Notes under the pieces: model-generated
The model's database searches: none
The model's input: the letters and a program-made list of their open reading frames with translations, nothing else
Told to the model about the DNA's origin: nothing
Position numbers and translations under genes: made by a program
Shown here: piece by piece, positions 52,207 to 61,449 of the stretch
Layout of the letters: every line of letters begins with the position of its first letter
Position numbering within the stretch: position 1 is the first letter of the stretch
Source: Planctomonas deserti
GTDB lineage: Bacteria > Actinomycetota > Actinomycetes > Actinomycetales > Microbacteriaceae
Direction of reading: 5' to 3'
Length of the DNA stretch: 64,000 bases
NCBI RefSeq assembly: GCF_003067705.1
Contig: NZ_QANL01000004.1
Location: 452,121-516,120 of the forward strand

Positions 52207-53274
52207 ATGGATCTCTCGCCCGCCTCCCCCGTGTCCCCGATGCTGGCCAAGGCCGTCTCGGCCGTGCCGGAACCCGGCAGTGTGCCGGGCGGCCTCAGCT
52301 ACGAGCCCAAGTGGGACGGCTTCCGCGGCATCGTGTACTTCGACGGCGAGACAGTGGAGATCGGCAGCCGCGGCTCCAAGATGCTCACCCGGTACTTCCC
52401 CGACCTCGTCGACGCCTTCGCGCGGCTGCTGCCGGGGCCCTGCGTGCTCGACGGCGAGATCATCGTGCGCCGCGGGGAGCCGGGGCACGAGCGGCTCGAC
52501 TGGGAGGCGCTGTCGCAGCGCATCCACCCCGCCGCGAGCCGCGTGCGGAAGCTGGCGGAGGAGACCCCCGCCGAGTTCGTCGCGTTCGACCTGCTCGCAC
52601 GCGGCGAGGAGAGCTACCTCGATGCGCCGTTCGCCGAGCGACGGGCGCAGCTCGAGGACCTCGCCGCCGACCTGGCCGCGCCCGTGCACGTGTCCCAGGT
52701 GACGACCGACGTCGACCTGGCGCGACGGTGGCTCGTCGAGTTCGAGGGGGCGGGGCTCGACGGGGTCGTCGCCAAGCCGCTCGCGGCGGCGTACGCGCCG
52801 GGCAAGCGCATCATGCTGAAGGCGAAGCACCACCGCAGCGCCGACGTCGTCGTGCTCGGGTACCGCGTGCACGCCAGCGGCACGGGCGTCGGTTCCCTGC
52901 TGCTCGGCCTCTACGACGACGACGGCGAGCTGCGGGGCGTCGGCGGCGTGTCCGCGTTCAGCGACGCGCGGCGGCGCGAGCTCGTCGACGAGCTCGACCC
53001 GCTCGTGGTCCGCGACGAGTCGGGCGAGGCCGTGCGCGGCGAGACCGACCGCAGCCGCTTCTCCTCGAGCAGGGACACCAGCTTCGTGCGGCTGGAGCCC
53101 ACGCGCGTTGTCGAGGTGCGCTACGACCAGATGGAGGGGATGCGCTTCCGGCACACCGTGCAGTTCGAGCGCTGGCGCCCGGACCGTGAGGCCCGGTCCT
53201 GCACCTTCGAGCAGCTCGACCGGCCCATCGCCTACGACCTGAGCCGCGTGCTGGTCCAGGGGGGCCAGGCTTAG
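52207..53274 (+). CDS. ligC: ATP-dependent DNA ligase (LigC type)
   Basis: 355 residues. The nucleotidyl-transferase active site has Lys35 in EPKWDGFR (motif I), LDGEI (motif III), FVAFDLLA (IIIa), GLDGVVAKP (IV) and KRIMLKAKHHR (V), followed by an OB-fold with RYDQMEG and FRHTVQFERWRPD. This is the complete length of actinobacterial LigC enzymes used in end-joining or excision repair. AAGGA precedes the ATG. Ends in a TTAG shared with the convergent K+-channel gene. Confidence 0.92.
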   Translation: MDLSPASPVSPMLAKAVSAVPEPGSVPGGLSYEPKWDGFRGIVYFDGETVEIGSRGSKMLTRYFPDLVDAFARLLPGPCVLDGEIIVRRGEPGHERLDWEALSQRIHPAASRVRKLAEETPAEFVAFDLLARGEESYLDAPFAERRAQLEDLAADLAAPVHVSQVTTDVDLARRWLVEFEGAGLDGVVAKPLAAAYAPGKRIMLKAKHHRSADVVVLGYRVHASGTGVGSLLLGLYDDDGELRGVGGVSAFSDARRRELVDELDPLVVRDESGEAVRGETDRSRFSSSRDTSFVRLEPTRVVEVRYDQMEGMRFRHTVQFERWRPDREARSCTFEQLDRPIAYDLSRVLVQGGQA

Positions 53275-54017
53275 GGGATGCGCCCGCCGGACCGGTCGGA
53301 TCCATCCTTGCCGCCCCGTGCCACGACGAGGCCCCGCAGCTCCGCGATCTCCGCCGAGAGCCGCTCCACGTTGACGCGGGCGTCCGCTCGGGTCTGATCG
53401 TCGTCCGCGGAGACCCGCTCGAGGAACCACGACGCGAGCGACGCGGTGATGGTGCCGAGCAGCGCGATGCCGCCGACCATGACGCCGATCGCGATGAAGC
53501 GCCCGCCGACGGTGACGGGGGCGAGGTCGCCGTATCCCACGGTGGTGATGGTCACGACGGCCCACCAGAGCGCATCTCCGATCGTGGTGATGCTCGCGCC
53601 CGGCACGGTGCGCTCGAGGTCGAGCATCGCGAGGCCGGAGACCACGACGAGCAGCACGGAGGAGCCAATCGCGTAGATGACGATGCGGCCGCGCAGCAGG
53701 TCCTCCTGCGCCCGGTCGAACACCCGGAGCACCGAGACGAGCCGCAGCAGCCGCAGCGGGCGGAACACGGGCAGCACGACGACGAGCAGCTCGTGCAGGT
53801 GGCGCCAGAACCAGCGACGCCGGTCGGGCGCGAGCACGAGGTTCATGGCGTAGTCGAGCAGGAAGAGACCCCAGATCACCCACATGGCGAGATCCGTCAC
53901 GAGGAGCGAGCGGCCGCCCGGCTCGATGATCACCTGCCACGCGTAGGCGACGAGGAACAGGGCCGCGGCCGCCGTCAGCGGCCACTCGGCGGCTTTCCGC
54001 CACTCGATCTGCGTCAT
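53271..54017 (-). CDS. Voltage-gated-like potassium channel
   Basis: 248 residues. Four spans form a voltage-sensor-like domain; the last carries regularly spaced Arg (FRPLRLLRLVSVLRVF). The pore helix and selectivity filter TITTVGYGD (156-164) and a final inner helix (IAIGVMVGGIALLGTITASL) follow, with a short coiled-coil-like tail (VNVERLSAEIAELRG). TACGCT 7 nt before the ATG suggests a leaderless mRNA. It sits between the two NHEJ-type genes, apparently by chance. Confidence 0.9.
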   Translation of the reverse strand: MTQIEWRKAAEWPLTAAAALFLVAYAWQVIIEPGGRSLLVTDLAMWVIWGLFLLDYAMNLVLAPDRRRWFWRHLHELLVVVLPVFRPLRLLRLVSVLRVFDRAQEDLLRGRIVIYAIGSSVLLVVVSGLAMLDLERTVPGASITTIGDALWWAVVTITTVGYGDLAPVTVGGRFIAIGVMVGGIALLGTITASLASWFLERVSADDDQTRADARVNVERLSAEIAELRGLVVARGGKDGSDRSGGRIP

Positions 54018-54093
54018 GGTCGCGAGCGTAGCGACCGGCCCTTCGGCGCGACGGCCGAGCGGCAACGGATCGGGCGAGGAATCAGGCGAGGAA

Positions 54094-55134
54094 TCAGAGG
54101 TAGTCCTCGGGGGCCTTGTCCTTGCGGGCGCGGCTCGGCTGGACGCGCGGCGGCTCGCCCGGCATCTTCGGGTAGTCCGGCGGAAAGGGCAGCTCGCCGA
54201 GCCCGGCGGCCAGGTCCCGCTCCCACCAGCCGAGGAGCACGTCGATGCGGCCCGGCGACGCGTGCATGTCGGCCCAGGGGTCGCCGGTCGTCCGCAGCCG
54301 TTCCGGCACGGTGAGCACCGTGAAGGCGCGCGGGTCCGCGGACTCGAGCTCGTCCCAGGTGATCGGGCACGACACGGGCGCATGGGCGAGGGCCCGCGGG
54401 CTGTAGGCGCCTGCCATGGTGCGGTCGCGGTTGGCCTGGTTGAAGTCCACGAAGATGCGCTGCCCGCGCTCCTCCTTCCACCACGCCGTGGTCACCTGCT
54501 CCGGCATCCGGCGCTCGAGCTCGCGCGCCGCGGCGATGACCGCGTGCCGGACGTCGAGGAACTCGTGGGTCGGCTCGATGGGCGCGAAGACGTGCAGGCC
54601 GCGGTTGCCGCTGGTCTTGATGAAGGCGTCGAGCCCCGCCTCGGCGAGCACCCCGCGCAGCTCGAGCGCCGCGGGCACCGCGTCGTCGAAGTCGGTGCCG
54701 GGCTGCGGGTCGAGGTCGATGCGCAGCTGATCCGGGAAGTCGGAGGTCTCGGCCCGTGACGGCCACGGGTGGAAGACCACCGTGTTCATCTGCACGGCCC
54801 AGACGGCGGCCGCGGCCTCGTCGAGCACGAGCTGTGGATGCGACCGGGAGCTCGGGTAGACGACGGGCACGCTGCGGACGTAGTCCGGGGCGCCCTTCGG
54901 CGGGTTCTTGGAGAAGAACTGGTCGCCGTCGATGCCCTCAGAGAACCGCTGGAGCGACAGCGGCCGGTCCCCGTTCGCCGCGAGGAACGCCTCGGACACG
55001 GCGACCATGTAGTTCGCCAGGTCGAGCTTGGTTATGCCGAGCTCCGGCCAGAGCACGCGGCTCGGGCTGGAGATGCGCACCTGGCGCTCGCCGGAGGGCC
55101 CGGCGACGGGGAGGACGACCGCTTCGCTTGCCAT
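54094..55134 (-). CDS. LigD-type polymerase domain (PolDom) protein
   Basis: 346 residues corresponding to the archaeo-eukaryotic primase-like polymerase of LigD without the ligase or nuclease domains. Landmarks: SRVLWPELGITKLDLANYM, FFSKNPPKGAPDYV, metal ligands LRIDLDPQPG, SGNRGLHVFAPI, and HAPVSCPITWDEL. It would fill gaps and add nucleotides during non-homologous end joining and pair with the LigC protein encoded nearby. No Ku gene is visible. TAGGTT 6 nt before the ATG suggests leaderless translation. Confidence 0.9.
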   Translation of the reverse strand: MASEAVVLPVAGPSGERQVRISSPSRVLWPELGITKLDLANYMVAVSEAFLAANGDRPLSLQRFSEGIDGDQFFSKNPPKGAPDYVRSVPVVYPSSRSHPQLVLDEAAAAVWAVQMNTVVFHPWPSRAETSDFPDQLRIDLDPQPGTDFDDAVPAALELRGVLAEAGLDAFIKTSGNRGLHVFAPIEPTHEFLDVRHAVIAAARELERRMPEQVTTAWWKEERGQRIFVDFNQANRDRTMAGAYSPRALAHAPVSCPITWDELESADPRAFTVLTVPERLRTTGDPWADMHASPGRIDVLLGWWERDLAAGLGELPFPPDYPKMPGEPPRVQPSRARKDKAPEDYL

Positions 55135-55189
55135 GGAGCCAACCTATCGAGCCGGCCTGGCGGGCGGCGTGCCCGCCCCGTCGGACGGG

Positions 55190-56560
55190 TCAGCGGCAGG
55201 CGATGTTCGACTTGCCGAGCGCCGCCCCGGTCGGGCCGCAGGCCACGGTGTTGCCCGTGGTGCCCGAGGCGACGGAGACCTCGTAGCCCGGGACGCCGGA
55301 GACCACGGTGTTGCGGAAGAAGGAGTTGCCGTTGCCCCAGCCCGGGATGGTGCGGTGCACCTGGAAGGCGTCGAGCTTGGTGCGGGAGCCAGAGTTGCCC
55401 TCGATGCGCCAGCCGTTGCCCTTCACGTCCACCCAGGAGTCGGCGAAGTGGATGCCGGAAAAGCCGGCGTTCTGGAAGACGTTGCCCGCGATGGTGCCGC
55501 CCGTGGTGCCCTCCTTGATGTCGATGCCCTCGGCGGTGGTGTTGACGATCCGGTTGTTCAGGATCTGCACCCGGTCGGAGCGGTCCGGCACGGAGGAGGA
55601 GCCCATGATCTTGCTCCAGTTGCTGTTGGCGCTGCCCACGTAGACGCCCTCGCCGTAGTCCGGCGTGCTGAGTCCGACGTCGTGGATGACCGAGTCCCGC
55701 AGGATTCCGTCGGAGCTGTTGGTGCGGAAGTGCACCGCCTCGGTTCCGGTGCTGCCCACGTCGACGCCCGAGATGAACGCGTGATTGGCGCCGTCGAGCA
55801 CGATGCCCTTGCCGGACCGCGTGACGGACAGGCCGACGATGCGCCAGCGGTCCCCGGTCACGTGGAGGCCGTAGCCGGACGAGAGGGTGCCGGTGGTGAG
55901 CACGGCCCTGCGCGAGCCGGTGAGCGTGATGGGCGCCGCCGCGGTGCCCGAGGCGGCCGCGACGAACGCGCCGGTGTAGGTGCCGTCCGCGAGCGCGATG
56001 GTCGTGCCCGGCGTCGCGGCCTTGAGCGCCGCCTTCAGCTGGGTGGCGGTGGACACGGAGACCGTGCGGCCGGACGGGACGGGCGCCGTCGGGGACGCGG
56101 GCTTCGGTGCAGCCGTGGGCGCCGGTGCAGCCGTGGGCGCCGCGCTCGGCTTCGGCGCCGCCGTGGGCGCCGGTGCCGGTGCCGGTGCCGGGGCCGAGCT
56201 TCCGGCCGCTCGCACGGTGAACGCGCGCTCGTACTCGTTACGCTCGTCCGACCCCCAGCGCGCGCTGAGCTCGTGCTTTCCCGCAGTGGTTGTGACGGTC
56301 CAGCTGTAGGGGGCCGTCCTGTCCTGCCCGAGGTACACGCCGTCGAGCTTGAACTTCACGGCGACCCCGGCCGGAGCGGCCACCCGAAGGGTGAAGGATC
56401 CGCTCGCCTGGGTGGAGCCGGCGAGCGCAGAGCCGTTCACCGTGACCGGATCGGCCGCCGCGTGAGCGGCCGCCGGCATCGTCAGCAGCGAGGCGAGGAC
56501 GCCGATCGCCCCCGCGGTCGCGAGAAAAGGGCTCGATTTCGAGCGCGCGAAAGTACCCAT
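55190..56560 (-). CDS. Secreted right-handed beta-helix protein
   Basis: 456 residues. Signal peptide to about residue 36, ending PAAAHA; an Ig-like beta domain (VNGSALAGSTQASGSFTLRV ... HELSARWGSDERNEY); a linker of Pro, Ala, Thr and Lys (about residues 123-168); then a beta-helix (QLKAALKAATPGTTIALADG onward, with NNRIVNTTAEGIDIKEG and GNVFQNAGFSGIHFADS). The opening strand resembles PL6/chondroitinase-B-like polysaccharide lyases; catalytic residues were not identified. ATG 56560 has GGGGGGA upstream. Probably degrades or binds an extracellular polysaccharide. Confidence 0.82.
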   Translation of the reverse strand: MGTFARSKSSPFLATAGAIGVLASLLTMPAAAHAAADPVTVNGSALAGSTQASGSFTLRVAAPAGVAVKFKLDGVYLGQDRTAPYSWTVTTTAGKHELSARWGSDERNEYERAFTVRAAGSSAPAPAPAPAPTAAPKPSAAPTAAPAPTAAPKPASPTAPVPSGRTVSVSTATQLKAALKAATPGTTIALADGTYTGAFVAAASGTAAAPITLTGSRRAVLTTGTLSSGYGLHVTGDRWRIVGLSVTRSGKGIVLDGANHAFISGVDVGSTGTEAVHFRTNSSDGILRDSVIHDVGLSTPDYGEGVYVGSANSNWSKIMGSSSVPDRSDRVQILNNRIVNTTAEGIDIKEGTTGGTIAGNVFQNAGFSGIHFADSWVDVKGNGWRIEGNSGSRTKLDAFQVHRTIPGWGNGNSFFRNTVVSGVPGYEVSVASGTTGNTVACGPTGAALGKSNIACR

Positions 56561-56670
56561 GATGTATCCCCCCGGATTGAACGGCCGCACCCCCGTGGGC
56601 CGTGCAAGCACCATACCCAGAGCGCGCGCCGCCACCTAGCCGGGCGGTGGCCCCAGAGGGGGGCACGAGA

Positions 56671-57873
56671 CTACGCGGGCCGCCTCGACGACCGCGGCAG
56701 CCGGAGCGAGAACAGCGCCGCGGCCGCGAGCAGCACGACGGCGGAGCCGAACGCCGCCGGGTAGGAGAACGCGTCGAGGAGCAGGCCGGCCGCGAGCGGA
56801 CCGACGATGGCCCCGAGGTCGGAGAAGCCCTGGAACACGGCGACGGGCTGGCCGCCGCGCCCACCCGCCGCGTCGCCCACGAGGGCGGCGGGCGCCGTGC
56901 CCATGAAGGCCGCGGCGACGCCGTACGCGCAGAGCAGCGCTACGAGGATCCACACGTCCGTGGTGAACGCCATGCCGAGCATGGCGAGGGCAGCGACGGC
57001 GTAGGCGCCCGCGATGGCGGGGCGCCGCCCGACCGTGTCGACGAACCGGCCCGCCGGTCCGAGCGCGAGGGTCTGCACGACCGCGGAGACCGCGAAGGCG
57101 ATGCCCGTCCACGTCGGCTCCCGGTGCAGGACCTCGACCACGAGCACGGGCACGAGGGCGGTGCGCACGCCCTGGCCCGCCCAGCCCTGGGCGAGGTTGG
57201 CGAGGCACGCCACCTGGAACCGGGCGTCGCGCAGCACGGTGCGGAGCGGGGTGGGCGGTGCCGCGCCGCCGGCGGCGGCCCGGTCCGCGGGCTGCAGCAG
57301 CACGAGCCCGATCGCCCCGGCGACCACGAGCGTGCCGGCGTAGAAGAAGAACGGCGCCGTGAGGGACACGGCGGAGAGGATGCCGCCGACTGCGGGGCCG
57401 GCCATGCCGCCGACGAGGAAGCCGCCCTGGTAGAAGCCGAGGCTGCGGCCGCGCAGCCGCTCGGGTGTCGAGCCGAGGAGCAGCGTCATGGCGGCGACGC
57501 TGAACATCGCGGAGCCGATGCCGCCGGCCCCGCGCAGCAGGAGCACCTGCGGATAGGTGGTCGCCAGTCCCACGAGGCCGCTGGAGATCGCGACGATGCC
57601 GATGCCCGCCGCGAGGACGGTGTGGTCGCCCGCGACGGTGAGCAGGCGGCCGACGAACGGGTTGGCGACCAGGCGCATCACCGCGAACGCCGACACCACC
57701 GCGCCGACCTCGACGTAGCCGACGCCGAAGCTGCGCACGTAGACCGGCAGCACGGGCACGACGACGCCGAAGCCCAGCATCACGAAGAACGCGACGGCCC
57801 CGAGAACGACAACGTCGCGCGGCAGCCGGTCCGCCGTTCCGCTGCGGCGGAGGAGCGGACGGGGGCGGGGCAC
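56671..57873 (-). CDS. Major facilitator superfamily transporter
   Basis: 400 residues with 12 hydrophobic spans in two halves. The loop after TM2 has NPFVGRLLTVAGD and TM4-5 the GFYQGGFLVGGMAGPAVGG motif typical of drug/H+ antiporters of the DHA1 group; the second half has GPAGRFVDTVGRRP. GTG 57873 is preceded by TAGCCT 6 nt upstream. A multidrug or metabolite exporter is likely; the substrate cannot be read from sequence. Confidence 0.9.
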   Translation of the reverse strand: MPRPRPLLRRSGTADRLPRDVVVLGAVAFFVMLGFGVVVPVLPVYVRSFGVGYVEVGAVVSAFAVMRLVANPFVGRLLTVAGDHTVLAAGIGIVAISSGLVGLATTYPQVLLLRGAGGIGSAMFSVAAMTLLLGSTPERLRGRSLGFYQGGFLVGGMAGPAVGGILSAVSLTAPFFFYAGTLVVAGAIGLVLLQPADRAAAGGAAPPTPLRTVLRDARFQVACLANLAQGWAGQGVRTALVPVLVVEVLHREPTWTGIAFAVSAVVQTLALGPAGRFVDTVGRRPAIAGAYAVAALAMLGMAFTTDVWILVALLCAYGVAAAFMGTAPAALVGDAAGGRGGQPVAVFQGFSDLGAIVGPLAAGLLLDAFSYPAAFGSAVVLLAAAALFSLRLPRSSRRPA

Positions 57874-57944
57874 CCGTCGAGGCTACTGCCCCGCGCTGCT
57901 CCTGCCCGACGGCGCTTCGGTCGGCCGCTCCCCCGCGACCGCGA

Positions 57945-58790
57945 TCACGCGACCCGGGTGATCTCCACGGAGACCTTCAGGTCCGACGCGCGCGGCCCGG
58001 CGTAGACGCCGTGCAGGGGCGGGACGTCGGAGTAGTCGCGGCCGGCGCCGACGAGCACGTGCCGGTCGGCGATGTCGATGAGGTTGGTCGGGTCGTAGCC
58101 GGTCCACTGGCCGCAGAACCACTCGACCCACGCGTGCGACTCGCCCTTGACGCTCTCGCCCACGACCGGCTCGCGCTTGGGGTGCAGGTAGCCGGAGACG
58201 TACCGGGCGGGGATGCCCGCCGAGCGGAGGGCGCCGAGCGCGATGTGCGTGATGTCCTGGCAGACGCCCTTCTTCTCCGCCCACGCCTCGGCCGCGGTGG
58301 AGTGCACCCCCGTGACGCCCTGCATGTACTCCATCGACTCGCCCACCGTCCGGGCGATGGCCGTCGCCGTCTCGCATGGGCTGAGTCCCTGAGCCACGAT
58401 CTCCTCCGCGAGCCGGGCCACGTCCTCGGTCGGCTCGGTCAGGCGGGTCTGGCCCAGCTGCTCGATGAGCTCCATCTCGTTCGAGGCCCGGGACCGCAGC
58501 TCCTCCCAGGAGATGGCATGCCCCGCGTGCTCCTTGGGACGCGCCTCGACGAGGGTCGTCGAGGACACCGAGAGCGACCGGTGCGGCGTGATGACCTCGA
58601 ACGCCGTCACCCGGGTGCCCCAGTAGTCGGTGTAGTCGTGCAGGGACGCGGACGGCTCCACCTGCAGCGTCGACGACAGCACCAGCTGCGAGTCCGAGCT
58701 GACGGGGCGCATCCGCGCCTCGTTGTACGACGCCGAGACGTCCGCCGCATAGGTGAAGGCTGTCGTGTGGCGGATGCGCAGTCGGTTCAC
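57945..58790 (-). CDS. Transglutaminase-like protease family protein
   Basis: 281 residues. An N-terminal beta domain (RIRHTTAFTYAADVSASYNE) and a transglutaminase core with Cys177 (GVCQDITH), His219 (ESHAWVEW) and Asp233 (YDPTN): a complete catalytic triad. GTG start overlaps the alpha-E stop. It belongs to the conserved cluster with alpha-E and circularly permuted ATP-grasp proteins, for which peptide or amide bond formation and cleavage has been proposed from comparative genomics. Confidence 0.9.
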   Translation of the reverse strand: MNRLRIRHTTAFTYAADVSASYNEARMRPVSSDSQLVLSSTLQVEPSASLHDYTDYWGTRVTAFEVITPHRSLSVSSTTLVEARPKEHAGHAISWEELRSRASNEMELIEQLGQTRLTEPTEDVARLAEEIVAQGLSPCETATAIARTVGESMEYMQGVTGVHSTAAEAWAEKKGVCQDITHIALGALRSAGIPARYVSGYLHPKREPVVGESVKGESHAWVEWFCGQWTGYDPTNLIDIADRHVLVGAGRDYSDVPPLHGVYAGPRASDLKVSVEITRVA

Positions 58791-59716
58791 AGCGTGTCTC
58801 CGATCCAGATGGGGGCGGCGTCCTTGGGGAAGTAGCGGTGCCGGATGGCCTCGCTGGCGGCGCTGGTCGCCTCCTGCACGGTGTCCATGTGGTACGGCAG
58901 GTCGTCGAGCGTCTCCGCGATGGGCCGGTACTCGAGCTGGCTGCGCACCTGGCCGAGCACGCGCTGGGCCTGGTCGGGCACGCCCGCGCGGCCGAAGCTG
59001 GGCGCGAGGTCGCGCAGGCACTGCTCCGCCCGGCCGATCGAGTACACGACCGACCGTGGGAACAGCCGGTCGAGCAGGAGGAACTCCGCGGCGTTCAGCG
59101 CCGACGGGACGCCCCGGTAGGTGCGCAGGTATGGCTCGTATGCGCCGCAGGAGCGCAGGATCGTGGTCCACGATGGCCCCGACGCCTCCGTCAGCGACCG
59201 GGTCGCGAGAAGGCGCGCGGTCATGTCCGCGCGCTCGATGCTGCGGCCGAGGGTCAGAAAGTGCCAGGCCTCGTCGCGACTGCTGCCGGACTCGATGATG
59301 CCGACCGCGAGGGCCGCGCGCTCGCGCACCCAGCGGAAGAAGTCGTGCTCCTTGTCCGCGGTCAGGCGCCGCGGCATCCTGGCCCGGGTCGTGTTCAGGC
59401 ACTCCCACAACTCGGTGGGCACGATCTCCCGGGCGCGCCTGGCGTTCTCCCGGGCGGCGCCGAGCGAGTAGGCGATGGACGCGGAGTGGTGGCGGTCCAC
59501 CGCGAGGATCGCGAGGACGTCGCGCCTGGTCAGGGTGGGCTTGTCAACGTCCGCGCTGCCCATGACCGAGAGCAGCGATCTGCAGGCCGAGTCCTCGTCG
59601 ATCCACGGGTCCTCGAGCAGCAGTTGCAGGTGCACGTCGAGGATGCGCGCGGTGCCGTCGGAGCGCTCGATGTAGCGTCCGATCCAGAACAGCGACTCTG
59701 CGATGCGCGAGAGCAT
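58787..59716 (-). CDS. Alpha-E domain protein
   Basis: 309 residues, almost entirely helical, opening with MLSRIAESLFWIGRYIERS, the hallmark of the alpha-E (COG2307) family. Conserved features include LTLGRSIERADMTARLL and LLDRLFPRSV. Function is unknown; it always accompanies ATP-grasp and transglutaminase partners. Its start and the ATP-grasp stop share one base (CATCA on the plus strand), so the two are translated together. Confidence 0.9.
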   Translation of the reverse strand: MLSRIAESLFWIGRYIERSDGTARILDVHLQLLLEDPWIDEDSACRSLLSVMGSADVDKPTLTRRDVLAILAVDRHHSASIAYSLGAARENARRAREIVPTELWECLNTTRARMPRRLTADKEHDFFRWVRERAALAVGIIESGSSRDEAWHFLTLGRSIERADMTARLLATRSLTEASGPSWTTILRSCGAYEPYLRTYRGVPSALNAAEFLLLDRLFPRSVVYSIGRAEQCLRDLAPSFGRAGVPDQAQRVLGQVRSQLEYRPIAETLDDLPYHMDTVQEATSAASEAIRHRYFPKDAAPIWIGDTL

Positions 59717-61392
59717 CAGCGCTCCTCTCCCTGCTGCCGCTGCTGGTGTTGCTGCTGCTGTTGCTGCTGTTGCTGTTCGCCCTGGGGGTCGTCCTGCGGG
59801 GCGACGTCCGGCGCGTGCTGACGGTCGTAGACGATCGGGATGGAGCGGGTGGTCGCCTGCTCGCCCACCACGGCGGGCACGTCGCGACCGTCGAGCGTGC
59901 TCGGCGCCGACCCCGGCTCCTGCCCGACCACCCAGGTGTCCTTCGATCCGCCGCCCTGGCTGGAGTTCACGACCAGTTGACCCTCGGGCAGCGCGACTCG
60001 GGTCAGGCCGCCCGGCAGCACCCAGATGTCGGTGCCGTCGTTCACGGCGAACGGGCGGAGGTCGACGTGCCGCGGGCGCATGCCGTCCTCGACGAGCGTC
60101 GGGATGGTCGACAGCTGCACGACCGGCTGCGCGATCCAGCCGCGCGGGTCGTCGAGGAGGCGCGAGCGGAGGGCGTCGAGCTCGGCCGGCGTCGCGTCCG
60201 GGCCCATCACGAGCCCCTTGCCGCCGGAGCCGTCGACCGGCTTCACGACGAGCTCATCGAGCCGGTCGAGCACCTCCTCGAGCGCACCCGGGTCCTCGAG
60301 CCGCCACGTGTCGACGTTCTTCAGCAGGGGTTCCTCCGCCAGGTAGTAGCGGATGAGGTCGGGGATGTAGGTGTACATCAGCTTGTCGTCCGCGACGCCG
60401 TTGCCGACCGCGTTCGCGATGGTGACGTTGCCGAGCCGGGCGGCGAGCATGAGTCCGGGCGAGCCGAGCAGCGAGTCCTTGCGGAACTGCATCGGATCGA
60501 GGAACTCGTCGTCCACGCGCCGGTAGATGACGTCGACGCGGGTCGGGCCCGCGGTCGTGCGCATCCAGACGCGGCCGCCGGAGCAGTAGAGGTCGCGGCC
60601 CTCGACGAGCTCGACGCCCATCAGCCGGGCCAGCAGGGTGTGCTCGTAGTAGGCGGAGTTGTAGACGCCCGGCGTGAGCACGACCACCGTCGGGTCGTCG
60701 ACGCCCGCGGGCGCGCTCGCCCGCAGCGCACCCAGAAGGCGGTTCGGGTACTCCCCCACGGGCCGCACCCGCATCGACACGAAGAGCTCGGGAAGGGTCT
60801 GGGCCATGACGCGGCGGTTCGAGATGACGTAGCTCACGCCGCTCGGCACGCGCACGTTGTCCTCGAGCACCCGCCAGGCGCCGTTCTCATCGCGGATCAG
60901 GTCGATGCCCGACACCTGGATGCGCACGCCGTTGGCGCTCTCGATGCCGGCCGCCTGCCGGTGGAAGTGCTTCGACGACGTGATGAGCGACGCGGGAAGC
61001 ACGCCGTCGCGCACCGCGTTGCGCGGGCCGTAGACGTCGGCGAGCAACGCCTCGAGCGCGCGGACGCGCTGCTTGATGCCCGCCTCGACGCCGGTCCACT
61101 CGTCGCGGGGGATGACGCGGGGCACGGCGTCGATGGGGAACGGCCGCTCCTCACCCGCGAAGTCAAAGGTGACGCCCTGGGTGAGGTAGGAGTTGGCGAG
61201 CGCCTCGGTGCGGCCGCGGAGCTCGTCCTGGGTCATCTCGGAGAGCGCCGAGTACAGCTCCCGGTACGGGGAACGCACGCCGACCTCGGCGGACAGGTTC
61301 GGCTCCTGGAACATCTCGTCCCACGGGCTCGCCCCCCGGCGGCCTGCTCCGTGCTGCAGCGTGGAGCCGTATCCGTTGAAGAGGTCACCCAT
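59716..61392 (-). CDS. Circularly permuted ATP-grasp protein with C-terminal polyglutamine tail
   Basis: 558 residues of the COG2308 type: DEMFQEPNLSAEVGVRSPY at the start, HRQAAGIESANGVRIQVSGIDLIRDENG, RVLEDNVRVPSGVSYVISNR, then VVKPVDGSGGKGLVMGPDA. Such enzymes are predicted to ligate a carboxylate and an amine. From about residue 535 the C-terminus is nine Gln with flanking Gln/His/Arg, encoded by CAG/CAA repeats (about 59725-59780). TATGCT 6 nt before the ATG suggests a leaderless transcript. First gene of the ATP-grasp/alpha-E/transglutaminase operon. Confidence 0.9.
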   Translation of the reverse strand: MGDLFNGYGSTLQHGAGRRGASPWDEMFQEPNLSAEVGVRSPYRELYSALSEMTQDELRGRTEALANSYLTQGVTFDFAGEERPFPIDAVPRVIPRDEWTGVEAGIKQRVRALEALLADVYGPRNAVRDGVLPASLITSSKHFHRQAAGIESANGVRIQVSGIDLIRDENGAWRVLEDNVRVPSGVSYVISNRRVMAQTLPELFVSMRVRPVGEYPNRLLGALRASAPAGVDDPTVVVLTPGVYNSAYYEHTLLARLMGVELVEGRDLYCSGGRVWMRTTAGPTRVDVIYRRVDDEFLDPMQFRKDSLLGSPGLMLAARLGNVTIANAVGNGVADDKLMYTYIPDLIRYYLAEEPLLKNVDTWRLEDPGALEEVLDRLDELVVKPVDGSGGKGLVMGPDATPAELDALRSRLLDDPRGWIAQPVVQLSTIPTLVEDGMRPRHVDLRPFAVNDGTDIWVLPGGLTRVALPEGQLVVNSSQGGGSKDTWVVGQEPGSAPSTLDGRDVPAVVGEQATTRSIPIVYDRQHAPDVAPQDDPQGEQQQQQQQQQHQQRQQGEER

Positions 61393-61449
61393 GAAGCGAG
61401 CATAACCACGGGCGTATTGCGGCGATGTTTCGTGGATCGGGGGCGCCGG

